From NCBI GenBank assembly GCA_003669615.1, contig QWOO01000270.1, positions 1 through 34,829 on the forward strand: a stretch of DNA of 34,829 nucleotides, given 5' to 3'. This document shows positions 18,541 through 26,952 of the stretch, piece after piece (position 1 is the first letter of the stretch; the number at the start of each line of letters is the position of its first letter). Made by a program: the position numbers and the translations under genes. This DNA is from Planctomycetota bacterium (lineage in GTDB: Bacteria; Planctomycetota; Planctomycetia; Planctomycetales; Planctomycetaceae). The notes below the pieces were generated by a model. It was not told the DNA's origin and searched no databases. It saw nothing but the letters and a program-made list of their open reading frames with translations.

Positions 18541-21156
18541 ATGAACCGCCCCCTACGTGTTGTCGACACGCAAACCCTGCGACAAAACGCGGAACAACAA
18601 CTTCGCCACGAACCTCAGGTGATTGCCAAAACCGCCGAGACGATGTCTCCGGAGTTGATGCAGATCCTGATTCATGAACTGCGAGTTCACCAGATCGAAC
18701 TGGAACTACAGAACGAAGAACTCCGGCGAAAACAGGCCGAGTTGGATAGTTCCCGTTCAATGTATTTCAATCTCTATCATCACGCCCCGGTTGGGTATTG
18801 CACGCTGAACGCCCAGGGGTTGATTTTGGAATCCAATCTGGCAGTCTGCAATCTGCTCGGCGTCACTCGTAGTTCGATCGCCATGGACCGATTTCGTAAA
18901 TTCATTGTGCCAGACGATCAGGATGTTTTTTACCATCATCGTCACCGGCTGATGATTTCTGGAAAAACCGAATCCTGTGAATTGCGTTTGCGTCACAAGG
19001 ACGGAATCACGACTTGGGTTCAGCTCGACTCCAATTTATCTCAGGACGCAGGCGGCGCGTTTCTGCAGCGGATTGTGCTGACGGACATCACTGCGATCAA
19101 GACAGCCGAATCAGCACTGCGAACACGTGAAGAATTTCATGTTTCGATATTTGACTCCATGTCGGAGCACATCGCTGTGCTTGACGAGAATGGAGTGATC
19201 ATTGCGGTCAACGAGGCGTGGCGACGGTATGCCAGAGACAACGGTGGTTCGGCCGAGTTGGCAAATCCGATTGGGGTCAACTATCTGCAGATTTGCAATC
19301 TGCCTGGCAGGGAATGTAGCCGTACCAATTCCGCTCAGTTGTTGACAGGAATACGAGCGGTTCTGGAAGGACGCCAGTCAGAATTTTCAATGGAGTATCC
19401 GTGTCATTCGCCGGATCAAAATCGCTGGTTTCATGTGCAAGTGACTCGGATGCTGGGGCTTCGGCCGGGGTTAATCGTCAGTCATCAGGATGTGACGAAT
19501 CGAAAAACGGCCGAGCTGGCTCTGGAAGAAAGCCGCCGTGAACTTGCCCTGATCGCCAATCATGTTCCCGGGCCGGTTGCTCGAATCGACAGAAATCTGC
19601 GTTACCAGTTCGCCAACAATCACTATGAACACTTCTGTGGAAGATCTCACGATCAGGTGATAGGACACCCGATGCCCGAAGTTTTGGGGGATGATCTCTT
19701 TCAGCAGGTGGAGCCGTTTACTCGCCGGGCACTGGCGGGTGAGCACGTCACATTTGATAGCGTCTTTTGGTCTCCGGATGACAAGGCCTGCCATTTTCTC
19801 GTGAACTATGTACCTGACCTCGATGCAGATCAAAACGTGATCGGATTTTTTGTTCTTGCGATCGACATTACAGAACGGAAGCATGCGGACGCAGCCAACA
19901 AATCGCTGGAATCTCAACTGCGTGAATCGCAGAAAATGGAAGCCCTTGGAACGCTCGCCAGCGGCATCGCACATGACTTCAACAACGCTCTCGCCGCGAT
20001 CCTTGGGAATGCAGAACTGGCTCAGAAGGAAATCCAGGGAAATGAGTTACTCGCGCAGTACCTCCGGGAAATCTACTGGTCCGGAATCCGTTCGAGAAAT
20101 CTCGTGCAGCAGATTCTTTCTTACTGCCGACAGCAACCGACAGAGCTGCGACCTATCCCTCTTGCAGCCGTTGTTCATGATGCGTTGGCGATGCTGAAAT
20201 CCACATTGCCAGTCCGGTTTTCATTGATAGTTCACTGTGCAGCGGAACCGTCTTGGATACTGGCTGACAAAACACAGATTGAGCAGATTATCATCAACCT
20301 CGTCACGAACGCCGCGCAGGCGATTGGCAGTCAATCGGGCACGATCGAGATTGGTGTCGAACTGATCAATGCAAATGCTCCTGAACTGGCAATTTGTCCG
20401 CTGCCTGCAGGTCCATTTGATCACACCTCCCGAGTTGTCCGACTCTCCGTCAGTGACGACGGCCCCGGAATTGCCCCGAAGATTCAAGACCGACTCTTCG
20501 AACCATTCTTTACGACAAAGCCCCTCGGTGAAGGAACAGGACTGGGTTTGTCTGTTGTTCAGGGGATCGTAACAGTGCACGGCGCTTCTATTCACGTAGA
20601 CAGCGAGCTGGGCAAGGGAACGAAGTTCAGCATCGACTTCCCGGAGGTCGTGGGCGATACTGCTGACCGGCCGCTCGAGAATGAACCCTACCAGCATACC
20701 CTGACCACGGATGCTGTGGCCGCCGTCTCTGTGGCCGCAGGTACTGTAGCCGCAAGTAATGTAGCCGTAGTTGACAGACCCATCCCTAACGAGAGTCGGC
20801 ATATCTTGTTGATCGACGATGATGCGTCCGTGCTGAAGATGTCGACGCTGATGCTGGAGCGCATGGGGTACACCGTCAGTGCGTATGACAATCCGCTCGC
20901 GGCACTTGATGCGGTTCGTAACGATCCGACCGCGTTTCAAATTGTCATCACAGACTACAACATGCCCGTCATGCCGGGCCTCGAGATTGCTGCCGCCGTG
21001 CGAGATCTCTGTCCCAACCTTCCAGTCGTCGTGATATCGGGATTTATCGACGATCAACTGCGAACCGGCGCGGCTCGAGCGGGTGTTGCCGAACTGATTT
21101 CCAAGCCGTTTACCGTGAGAGATTTTTCCGCAAAGATCAAGCGCGTCCTGAGGTAA
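18541..21156 (+). CDS. Triple-PAS hybrid histidine kinase with C-terminal receiver
   Basis: An 871-residue sensor kinase. An N-terminal coiled coil (IELELQNEELRRKQAELDSS) leads into three PAS domains at about 72-195, 200-330 and 335-450. The phosphoacceptor is His478 (GIAHDFNN), and the ATPase boxes are all intact: N (IIINLVTNAAQAI), G1 (DDGPGI), F (FEPFFTTK) and G2 (GEGTGLGLS). After an Ala/Val linker made of pentapeptide repeats comes a receiver with DDD, acceptor Asp805 (ITDYNMP), VVISGF and the conserved SKPF lysine. No membrane segment or signal peptide, so it is cytoplasmic and senses internal cues. CGGAG is 9 bases before the ATG. An output regulator is not encoded next to it; the CheB-CheR-PAS protein upstream is the obvious candidate partner. 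Confidence 0.93.
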   Translation: MNRPLRVVDTQTLRQNAEQQLRHEPQVIAKTAETMSPELMQILIHELRVHQIELELQNEELRRKQAELDSSRSMYFNLYHHAPVGYCTLNAQGLILESNLAVCNLLGVTRSSIAMDRFRKFIVPDDQDVFYHHRHRLMISGKTESCELRLRHKDGITTWVQLDSNLSQDAGGAFLQRIVLTDITAIKTAESALRTREEFHVSIFDSMSEHIAVLDENGVIIAVNEAWRRYARDNGGSAELANPIGVNYLQICNLPGRECSRTNSAQLLTGIRAVLEGRQSEFSMEYPCHSPDQNRWFHVQVTRMLGLRPGLIVSHQDVTNRKTAELALEESRRELALIANHVPGPVARIDRNLRYQFANNHYEHFCGRSHDQVIGHPMPEVLGDDLFQQVEPFTRRALAGEHVTFDSVFWSPDDKACHFLVNYVPDLDADQNVIGFFVLAIDITERKHADAANKSLESQLRESQKMEALGTLASGIAHDFNNALAAILGNAELAQKEIQGNELLAQYLREIYWSGIRSRNLVQQILSYCRQQPTELRPIPLAAVVHDALAMLKSTLPVRFSLIVHCAAEPSWILADKTQIEQIIINLVTNAAQAIGSQSGTIEIGVELINANAPELAICPLPAGPFDHTSRVVRLSVSDDGPGIAPKIQDRLFEPFFTTKPLGEGTGLGLSVVQGIVTVHGASIHVDSELGKGTKFSIDFPEVVGDTADRPLENEPYQHTLTTDAVAAVSVAAGTVAASNVAVVDRPIPNESRHILLIDDDASVLKMSTLMLERMGYTVSAYDNPLAALDAVRNDPTAFQIVITDYNMPVMPGLEIAAAVRDLCPNLPVVVISGFIDDQLRTGAARAGVAELISKPFTVRDFSAKIKRVLR
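20716..20775 (+). repeat. 15-bp degenerate tandem repeat encoding the kinase-receiver linker
   Basis: Four units of 15 bases (20716, 20731, 20746, 20761) starting GTGGCCG or GTAGCCG encode VAAVS, VAAGT, VAASN and VAVVD. They form the linker between kinase and receiver domains. Confidence 0.8.
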
Positions 21157-21327
21157 TCGCGGCCACGTTGCCCCCTCTCCCAACGCCGTTACGGATTTTG
21201 AATCGTTTAACCCGTGGCCGAGAGGAGCGAGTTCCGGCTTGTTCCGGTTGACTGCGAAGTTTGCCATCAATCGCTGATCTTGTCACCATGCGACTTCTGT
21301 TTCTGCTTCGCCCACTCGGAGCCCACC

Positions 21328-24300
21328 ATGAAGATCGCGTTGAGTTCGCTCTGTTTCAGTCTGCTGCTGTCATTCACATCCGCTCTGCTCGCGCAGGAGG
21401 AACGCATTCCGCACGCTCAGGACAAACCGCCGGGGCCGGCGCTGAGTCCCGCGGAGGCGATTGCGAAGATGACGATGCCGGAAGGATTCACCGTCGAGCT
21501 GGTCGCGTCGGAACCGGATATCGTCAACCCTGTTGCCATGACCATCGACGAACGAGGTCGCTTCTGGATCACAGAATCGCTCGAGTATCCAAGGCGTTCA
21601 CCGGGCCCGGGTCAGGACCGCGTCAAAATCCTGGAAGACACCGACGCCGACGGCAAGGCGGATAAGTTCACCGTGTTCATGGAAGGCCTGAACATCCCCA
21701 GCGGAATTGCCGTCGGACATGGTGGAGTCTGGGTTGTGAATTCACCCGACATTTTGTTTGTTCAGGATACGGATGGAGACGGCAAGGCCGACACGTCGGA
21801 AGTCGTCGTCACCGGTTTCGGTCGCGATGACACTCACGAACTTCCCAACTCACTGACATGGGGACCCGACGGCTGGCTGTATGGACTGAACGGAGTTTTC
21901 AATCCCGCTCACGTAGTTTACGGTCCGAAGAATCCGAATTTTAAGGAAGGCCAGAAGCCCTGGGACTTCACTTGTGCGATGTTTCGAATTCACCCGAAGA
22001 CTCGCGAGTTTCAGGTGTTTTGCGAAGGCACCAGCAACCCGTGGGGCATTGCGTTCAACGATGAAGGAGAAGCCTTCATCAGCGCGTGTGTGATCGATCA
22101 TCTGTGGCATCTGACAGAAACAGGCTACTACCATCGTCAGGGAGGCCCGTATCCGCCGTTCACGTGGAAGATCGAAAGCATCGTCAGCCACAAGCATCAA
22201 AAGGCGGCGTATTGTGGCATTCACTGGTACGACAGCGATGCGTATCCGGAGCAATATCGCAAGCAGCTTTACATGGGCAACATCCATGGCAGTTGCATCA
22301 ACGCAGACAGCATCGAACGGTTTGAATCGACGTACAAGGCATCTCCCGAACCCGATCTGCTCAGTGCCAACGATGCGTGGTTCATGCCGGTAGTTCAGAA
22401 GACCGGGCCGGATGGATGTCTTTACATTCTCGACTGGTACGACCGCTATCATTGCTATCAGGACGCGAACCGTGATCCTGCGGGAATCGACCGTCTGAAA
22501 GGGCGGCTTTATCGACTGCGATACAAAGACACGCCGCGCGCAAAGTCGGAGGATATGGCGACGTTAAGCGATGACTTATTGATTGCTCGCCTCATTTCTG
22601 CCAACGGCTACCATCGCGAGATTGCTCAAAGGCTTCTGACCGAACGACTGTTGTCTGACTCTGCGAGTCGGGATGACAAGCCACAACTCTCGGATCGCCT
22701 CGTGCTCGCGTTTTTGCTTGGCGGATCTTTAGAGGCTCACGGACGGGCGTTTGGTGTCCTGGTTGGCGCGAATGCGGTCTCGGAACAACTGATGACCGAT
22801 TACCTGGAGACCCGGGAGGGAGTGCTCCTAGCGCAAACGGTGCGTGCTGCCGGCGGTTTGCAAAGCCTGTCTGAACCAGTGAGCGAAATGATCTTCGAAC
22901 TCCGCAACGACCCATCACCACAGGTCCGCCTTCAAGTCGCGATTGCTGCCGCCAAGCAGGAATCCATTCCGACCATTCCAACGCTCGTCGCCGTGCTGGC
23001 TCAAGCTGGCGACGATCCGCTGGTCCCGCGAATTGTCTGGCAGAACCTGCATCCGCTGCTGGAGAAGCAAACGGCGGAATTCGTGGCGGAAGTTCAGAAG
23101 CTGCGAGCGGCGGATTCAGGCACGTATCCAAAGCCAGTCATCGATCTGCTGCCCCGCGCGGCAGATCGCATTCTTTCAACCAGCAAGCCGGATACTCTGG
23201 CCGTGGCGGAACTCGTCACACTGCTGCTCAGCACCGAGGCCACCGATGATCCGGCCGATCGCTGTCTGCAACTACTGACGGCTCGCATTCGATCGGGCGA
23301 AATCACGGGCGACTCGCTGGTCAGCATTCAGAAGGAACTCGATGAATCACTGCGGGCCGCGATGAAGAACGATTCCGTCCGAGCATCGACGGTTTCAGCA
23401 ATGGAACTGGCCGCGTCGCTTCGGATCAACGACGGAGTCACTGCGGCGACGAAGCTGGCTGAACAGTCCAAAGATGAAACGATTCAGTTGCGATTGATCA
23501 ACGCATTGGTGACCGCGAGGAACGATGTCGGACTCAGTCTCGCCGAGTCCCTGCTGAAGTCGTCAACATCGACCGACGTTCGTCGCAAAGCGGTGCAGGC
23601 CATTGGGCGCATTGGTTCATCTTCTTCGACAAACGTGCTGATGCGGCACCTTGAGACTCTGCCTTCCGACGTGCAGCCAGCGGCGATTGAAGCTCTGACG
23701 GATCGAGTCGACTCGGCGACGGAATTGCTACAACTGGTACGCGACAAAAAGATCCCGTCGACGCTGATCAACGCGAACCAGGCTCAGAAGATGCTTAGCC
23801 TGAAGAGCGAGCCTCTTGCAGATCTGGTCACCAAACACTGGGGCGTTGTGCGAACAGAACGCGATCCGGCCCGAGTCGAATTGATTGCTCGCATGCGTAA
23901 CGAGTTACGTACAAGTCACGGCGATCCAGTCGCCGGACGAGTCGTCTTCAAGAAACTCTGCGCGCAGTGTCACAAAATGTATGGCGAAGGAGCCGAAGTG
24001 GGTCCGGACATTACTCGCAACGGTCGTGCGTCGTTTGAACAGTTGCTGTCGAATGTGTTCGATCCGAGTCTGGTCATCGGCTCGGCCTATCAGGGGCTGA
24101 CGGTCGTCACGAAAGATGGCAAAGCGATTTCCGGCTTGCCAGCGGAAGACAGTGCTCAACGAGTCGTTCTAAAAGTTCAGGGGGACAAGCAGGAAATCAT
24201 CGCTCGTGCGGATATCGAAGAAGTCGTGCCGAGCAAACTGTCTCTGATGCCGGAAGGAATTGAGAAGCAGTTGCAGCCTCAGGAACTTCGCGATCTGTTC

Positions 24301-24816
24301 GCCTACATTTCGCTCGACAAACCGCCGGAAGATCCAAACGCAAAACTGCTGGTGGGATCTCGGATCATGCCCGGAGAAGCGACGAAGGCAGACGACTTTC
24401 CAGCTTTGATCGAACAATTACTGCCGGGCTACGCAACCAGCAAAGCCGGCGAAGGCGGCCTCGCTGTAATCTCCGACTATCATGGCCGCCCTGCCCTGCG
24501 GACTCATCCCGTGTCTCGTTCCGAAGCTTGCCAACTGACGGCTTCCACGACACTGCCCACGGCAGCCAGCGTCACCCTGCGTCTGAGTGTCGCGTCGCAC
24601 GAACAGGGCGACTGGCAGCTGATTGTGAACGTCAACGGCCAGACTCGCCATCAGTCCATCGTCAAACGGGGGCAGAACGGTGTCGAATGGAAAGACGTCT
24701 CCATCGACCTGACCGACCTCGCCGGACAACCGGTCACTATCGATCTATTCAACAAAGCCAACGACTGGTCCAACGAATTCGCCTTCTGGAACGCCGCCGA
24801 AATCGTCTCCGAATAA
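21328..24816 (+). CDS. Secreted PVC-type dehydrogenase-like protein with HEAT repeats and cytochrome c site
   Basis: A 1162-residue exported protein of the large planctomycete family with a membrane-bound-dehydrogenase-like N-terminus. I chose ATG 21328 (GGAG 8 bases upstream; signal MKIALSSLCFSLLLSFTSALLAQ) over 21214. Residues about 45-430 resemble a PQQ/glucose-sorbosone-type beta-propeller (PEGFTVELVASEPDIVNPVAM, then RGRFWITES), with two calcium-loop-like motifs (DTDADGKAD, DTDGDGKAD). About 440-840 are helical HEAT-like repeats. A c-type heme site follows, CAQCH (Cys878-His882) in KLCAQCHKMYGEGAEVGPDIT. The last 120 residues look like a beta-sandwich carbohydrate-binding-type module. 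The likely role is periplasmic oxidation of a sugar or alcohol with electron transfer to heme; the substrate is unknown. Monocistronic, with palindromic repeats starting 4 bases after the stop. Confidence 0.9.
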   Translation: MKIALSSLCFSLLLSFTSALLAQEERIPHAQDKPPGPALSPAEAIAKMTMPEGFTVELVASEPDIVNPVAMTIDERGRFWITESLEYPRRSPGPGQDRVKILEDTDADGKADKFTVFMEGLNIPSGIAVGHGGVWVVNSPDILFVQDTDGDGKADTSEVVVTGFGRDDTHELPNSLTWGPDGWLYGLNGVFNPAHVVYGPKNPNFKEGQKPWDFTCAMFRIHPKTREFQVFCEGTSNPWGIAFNDEGEAFISACVIDHLWHLTETGYYHRQGGPYPPFTWKIESIVSHKHQKAAYCGIHWYDSDAYPEQYRKQLYMGNIHGSCINADSIERFESTYKASPEPDLLSANDAWFMPVVQKTGPDGCLYILDWYDRYHCYQDANRDPAGIDRLKGRLYRLRYKDTPRAKSEDMATLSDDLLIARLISANGYHREIAQRLLTERLLSDSASRDDKPQLSDRLVLAFLLGGSLEAHGRAFGVLVGANAVSEQLMTDYLETREGVLLAQTVRAAGGLQSLSEPVSEMIFELRNDPSPQVRLQVAIAAAKQESIPTIPTLVAVLAQAGDDPLVPRIVWQNLHPLLEKQTAEFVAEVQKLRAADSGTYPKPVIDLLPRAADRILSTSKPDTLAVAELVTLLLSTEATDDPADRCLQLLTARIRSGEITGDSLVSIQKELDESLRAAMKNDSVRASTVSAMELAASLRINDGVTAATKLAEQSKDETIQLRLINALVTARNDVGLSLAESLLKSSTSTDVRRKAVQAIGRIGSSSSTNVLMRHLETLPSDVQPAAIEALTDRVDSATELLQLVRDKKIPSTLINANQAQKMLSLKSEPLADLVTKHWGVVRTERDPARVELIARMRNELRTSHGDPVAGRVVFKKLCAQCHKMYGEGAEVGPDITRNGRASFEQLLSNVFDPSLVIGSAYQGLTVVTKDGKAISGLPAEDSAQRVVLKVQGDKQEIIARADIEEVVPSKLSLMPEGIEKQLQPQELRDLFAYISLDKPPEDPNAKLLVGSRIMPGEATKADDFPALIEQLLPGYATSKAGEGGLAVISDYHGRPALRTHPVSRSEACQLTASTTLPTAASVTLRLSVASHEQGDWQLIVNVNGQTRHQSIVKRGQNGVEWKDVSIDLTDLAGQPVTIDLFNKANDWSNEFAFWNAAEIVSE

Positions 24817-24819
24817 CTC

Positions 24820-24868
24820 GTTCCAGGGCTCCAGCCCTGGAACGCACTGCCTGGAGGCTCCTGCCTCC
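24820..24868 (+). repeat. REP-like palindromic unit B1 (forward)
   Basis: GTTCCAGGGCT-CC-AGCCCTGGAAC (24820-24843), then GCACTGCCT, then GGAGGC-TCCT-GCCTCC (24853-24868). It matches the family consensus and could also end the cytochrome gene's transcript. Confidence 0.92.
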
Positions 24869-24938
24869 CCACGACTTGCAATGCACCACTACGCCAAGTC
24901 ATAATGTCTTAAGTAAAAACAACTATCCCCGCCCTCTC

Positions 24939-24987
24939 GTTCCAGGGCTCCAGCCCCGGAACGCACTGCCTGGAGGCTCCTGCCTCC
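24939..24987 (+). repeat. REP-like palindromic unit B2 (forward)
   Basis: Direct repeat of B1 at a 119-base period. The first hairpin has one mismatch (AGCCCCGGAAC on the right arm); the second hairpin GGAGGC-TCCT-GCCTCC (24972-24987) is perfect. Confidence 0.92.
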
Positions 24988-25013
24988 GCCGTCTTTCACA
25001 ACAACCAAACACA

Positions 25014-25062
25014 GGAGGCAGGAGCCTCCGCCCAGTGCGTTCCGAGGCTTGAGCCTCGGAAC
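25014..25062 (-). repeat. REP-like palindromic unit B3 (reverse), stem-covarying variant
   Basis: GGAGGC-AGGA-GCCTCC (25014-25029), then GTTCCGAGGCT-TG-AGCCTCGGAAC (25039-25062). Relative to the consensus, two bases change in each arm so the 11-bp stem stays perfect. It ends 20 bases before the RAYT start codon. Confidence 0.92.
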
Positions 25063-25082
25063 GAGCGGTAAGGAACTTCACC

Positions 25083-25619
25083 ATGGCGCGGACTCGATAC
25101 CGGTTCTCTTCCGAGCAGCGACCCCACTTTCTCACCAACACAATCGTCGCCTGGCTGCCTGTTTTTTCCTACCCGGACTATGCCAACATCGTTCTCGACA
25201 GCTGGAGATTTCTGCAGAGCAAACGCGACATCAGGATTCTGGCGTGGGTGATCATGGAAAATCATCTTCACTGGATCGCCACGGGGCCGGAGCTGGCAAA
25301 GCGAGTCGGTGAGTTCAAGTCATATACGGCCAAAGCGATCCTCGAAAAGATGAAGCAGAACAACGCTTCGATCCTGCTGCAGGAATTGGAATACTACAAG
25401 TTACGGCATCGTGTCGATCAGACGTATCAACTTTGGCAGGAAGGCAGCCATCCCAAAGTGATTGAATGCGACGAAGTTTGCTGGCAGAAGGTGGAGTATA
25501 CGCACAATAACCCCCTGCGCCGTGGATTTGTGGATCAACCGGAACATTGGAGATATTCAAGTGCGAGGAGCTACATGGGGATGCCGGGGCTGATTGATGT
25601 GTGCACGGACTGGCGGTAG
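25083..25619 (+). CDS. REP-associated tyrosine transposase (RAYT, IS200-like Y1 fold)
   Basis: A 178-residue Y1-transposase-family protein. The HUH metal-binding motif is His61-Leu-His63 in VIMENHLHWIATG, and the likely nucleophile is Tyr81 in EFKSYTAKAIL. The C-terminus has the conserved YTHNNPLRRGFVDQPEHWRYSSARSY typical of RAYTs. Known family members cut single-stranded REP hairpins and are usually single-copy and vertically kept rather than self-mobile. AAGGA lies 8 bases before the ATG. The gene is bracketed by palindromic units: B1, B2 and B3 on the left and B4 on the right, with two more units of the same family at 9885-10004. There is no second transposase gene, so it is not a complete IS605. 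That it mobilises this particular repeat is inference from linkage. Confidence 0.92.
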   Translation: MARTRYRFSSEQRPHFLTNTIVAWLPVFSYPDYANIVLDSWRFLQSKRDIRILAWVIMENHLHWIATGPELAKRVGEFKSYTAKAILEKMKQNNASILLQELEYYKLRHRVDQTYQLWQEGSHPKVIECDEVCWQKVEYTHNNPLRRGFVDQPEHWRYSSARSYMGMPGLIDVCTDWR

Positions 25620-25656
25620 TGACGGAAGGCTGAAGACGGGAGCAAAAAAAGGGCGG

Positions 25657-25706
25657 GGAGGCGGGAGCCTCCAGGGCAGTGCGTTCCAGGGCTGGAGCCC
25701 TGGAAC
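25657..25706 (-). repeat. REP-like palindromic unit B4 (reverse)
   Basis: GGAGGC-GGGA-GCCTCC (25657-25672), AGGGCAGTGC, then GTTCCAGGGCT-GG-AGCCCTGGAAC (25683-25706). It begins 37 bases after the RAYT stop and has the same orientation as B3, so B3 and B4 flank the gene as direct repeats. Confidence 0.92.
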
Positions 25707-25949
25707 GAGGGCGGGCTGAGGAAACTGTGCTTTCCTGAAATGTGGGGCCTCGAATAGACTTTGCCGGGTTATTCAGCGTCGATGGAATCGACGTAAAGTT
25801 TTTGCTGAAGGGGGCTTCAGGTTTTCGCACGGACGCAACAACCGAGCCGGCTGCTGCTGGTTGTCCTGCTGTTTTTCGGTGCCAGCGGATGTGTTCATCA
25901 ACCTTCGCTGCCTCGAGGATTTGAAGCTGCGCGCACGCTCGACGGCCGC

Positions 25950-26858
25950 ATGCTCCCACCTCAGCGACAATACTGGACCGCGTTCCGAAATCCATCGCAA
26001 TCCAATGCAACGGGATTGTATCTGCTGCAACCGTATCAGCCCGGTCGCGTCCCACTGGTCCTGATCCACGGACTGGCATCAGATGCGCTGACCTGGGACG
26101 AAACTGTCGCAGCATTGAATGCGAACCCGGAAATCACCGCCCGCTATCAGATCTGGCTGTATCAATATCCAACCGGCCTGTCTTACCTTCGAACCGCAGC
26201 CGAACTGCGCAAAGAGCTGCTCGGCATTCGATCGCTCCTCGACCCGGCAAACAACGATCCGGCGTTTGAACAAACCGTTCTGGTCGGCCACAGTATGGGA
26301 GGTGTCGTCGCAAAACTGCAGGTCAGCTACAGCGATGATCACCTCTGGCGGGCAATTTCCGACGTACCACTCGACGAGGCTTTGAATTCTGGTCCCATTT
26401 CCGACGACGCCGTAGCCTCCGTCCTGTTTCAACCCGTGTCCTTCGTCAAAAAAGTTGTCTACATCGCAACGCCCCATCAGGGATCCAACTGGACTCAACG
26501 ACCACTTGGACGAATCGGTAGCTGGCTCGTCAATATCCCCGACACAGTCGAGCAGGAATATGCACGACTGACTCGCAATCCCGGTGCCCGGCCGCCCACC
26601 AGCCTTGACCTGCTGATCCCTGGCAACAACATCATTCGAGCCACCAATTCACTCCGATATGCCGACGGTGTCGCCACCCACTCCATCATCGGAACCGGCT
26701 ATCGTTCGCCGGACGGATTCATGGGCGACGGAATTGTCGCGATCGTGAGCGCTCACCGGTCCGAGGTGCGCACGGAATATTTCGTCAAAGCGACGCATTC
26801 CGGCATTCTCAAGAACTCCGCAGCGGCTGCCGAACTGACCTGCATCCTGACTCATTGA
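25950..26858 (+). CDS. Alpha/beta hydrolase (lipase/esterase-like), probable lipoprotein with unclear start
   Basis: A 302-residue alpha/beta hydrolase fold from the first ATG. LVLIHGLASDALTW forms the oxyanion region, VGHSMGGVV the nucleophile elbow (Ser115), and the C-terminal THSGIL probably carries the catalytic His; the acid may be the Asp in MGDGIVAI. The substrate is unknown; an ester or lipid is likely. The same frame is open upstream to a TGA at 25806 and reads RLLLVVLLFFGASGC just before VHQPSLPRGFEAA. This is a convincing lipoprotein signal with lipobox GASGC, yet there is no ATG, GTG or TTG between the TGA and that signal. The true start is therefore non-canonical or was lost (see findings). 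Convergent with tmk. Confidence 0.8.
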   Translation: MLPPQRQYWTAFRNPSQSNATGLYLLQPYQPGRVPLVLIHGLASDALTWDETVAALNANPEITARYQIWLYQYPTGLSYLRTAAELRKELLGIRSLLDPANNDPAFEQTVLVGHSMGGVVAKLQVSYSDDHLWRAISDVPLDEALNSGPISDDAVASVLFQPVSFVKKVVYIATPHQGSNWTQRPLGRIGSWLVNIPDTVEQEYARLTRNPGARPPTSLDLLIPGNNIIRATNSLRYADGVATHSIIGTGYRSPDGFMGDGIVAIVSAHRSEVRTEYFVKATHSGILKNSAAAAELTCILTH

Positions 26859-26884
26859 GGATCGTTGGATCAGTCGCAGTCGCA

Positions 26885-26935
26885 GTCGTGTTTCGCTTTG
26901 CGAAACAACGCTTCTTTCGCGGAGCGAAAGGCGAC
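26885..26935. repeat. Second palindromic family, copy C2 (inverted pair)
   Basis: GTCGTGTTTCGCTTTGCGAAAC (26885-26906), 7 bases, CTTTCGCGGAGCGAAAGGCGAC (26914-26935). In the left half the outer pair of the small hairpin is swapped from C-G to G-C, keeping the pairing. It lies between the convergent hydrolase and tmk genes, where it could serve as a two-way terminator. Confidence 0.88.
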
Positions 26936-26952
26936 GATGGAGCCGTTCGCGA

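Noticed and set aside
20221-21270. 349-residue minus-strand ORF
   Set aside because: Antisense to the kinase ATPase and receiver domains, whose motifs on the plus strand are unmistakable.
24820-25062. CRISPR array
   Set aside because: Units vary in orientation and spacing and are self-palindromic with a RAYT gene beside them; no cas genes.
25083-25619. Complete IS200/IS605 insertion sequence
   Set aside because: The protein has RAYT-type C-terminal sequence and flanks match a dispersed palindrome rather than IS-specific ends; no TnpB partner.
25315-26115. 266-residue minus-strand ORF across RAYT and hydrolase
   Set aside because: Overlaps two better-supported plus-strand genes and runs through the B4 palindrome.
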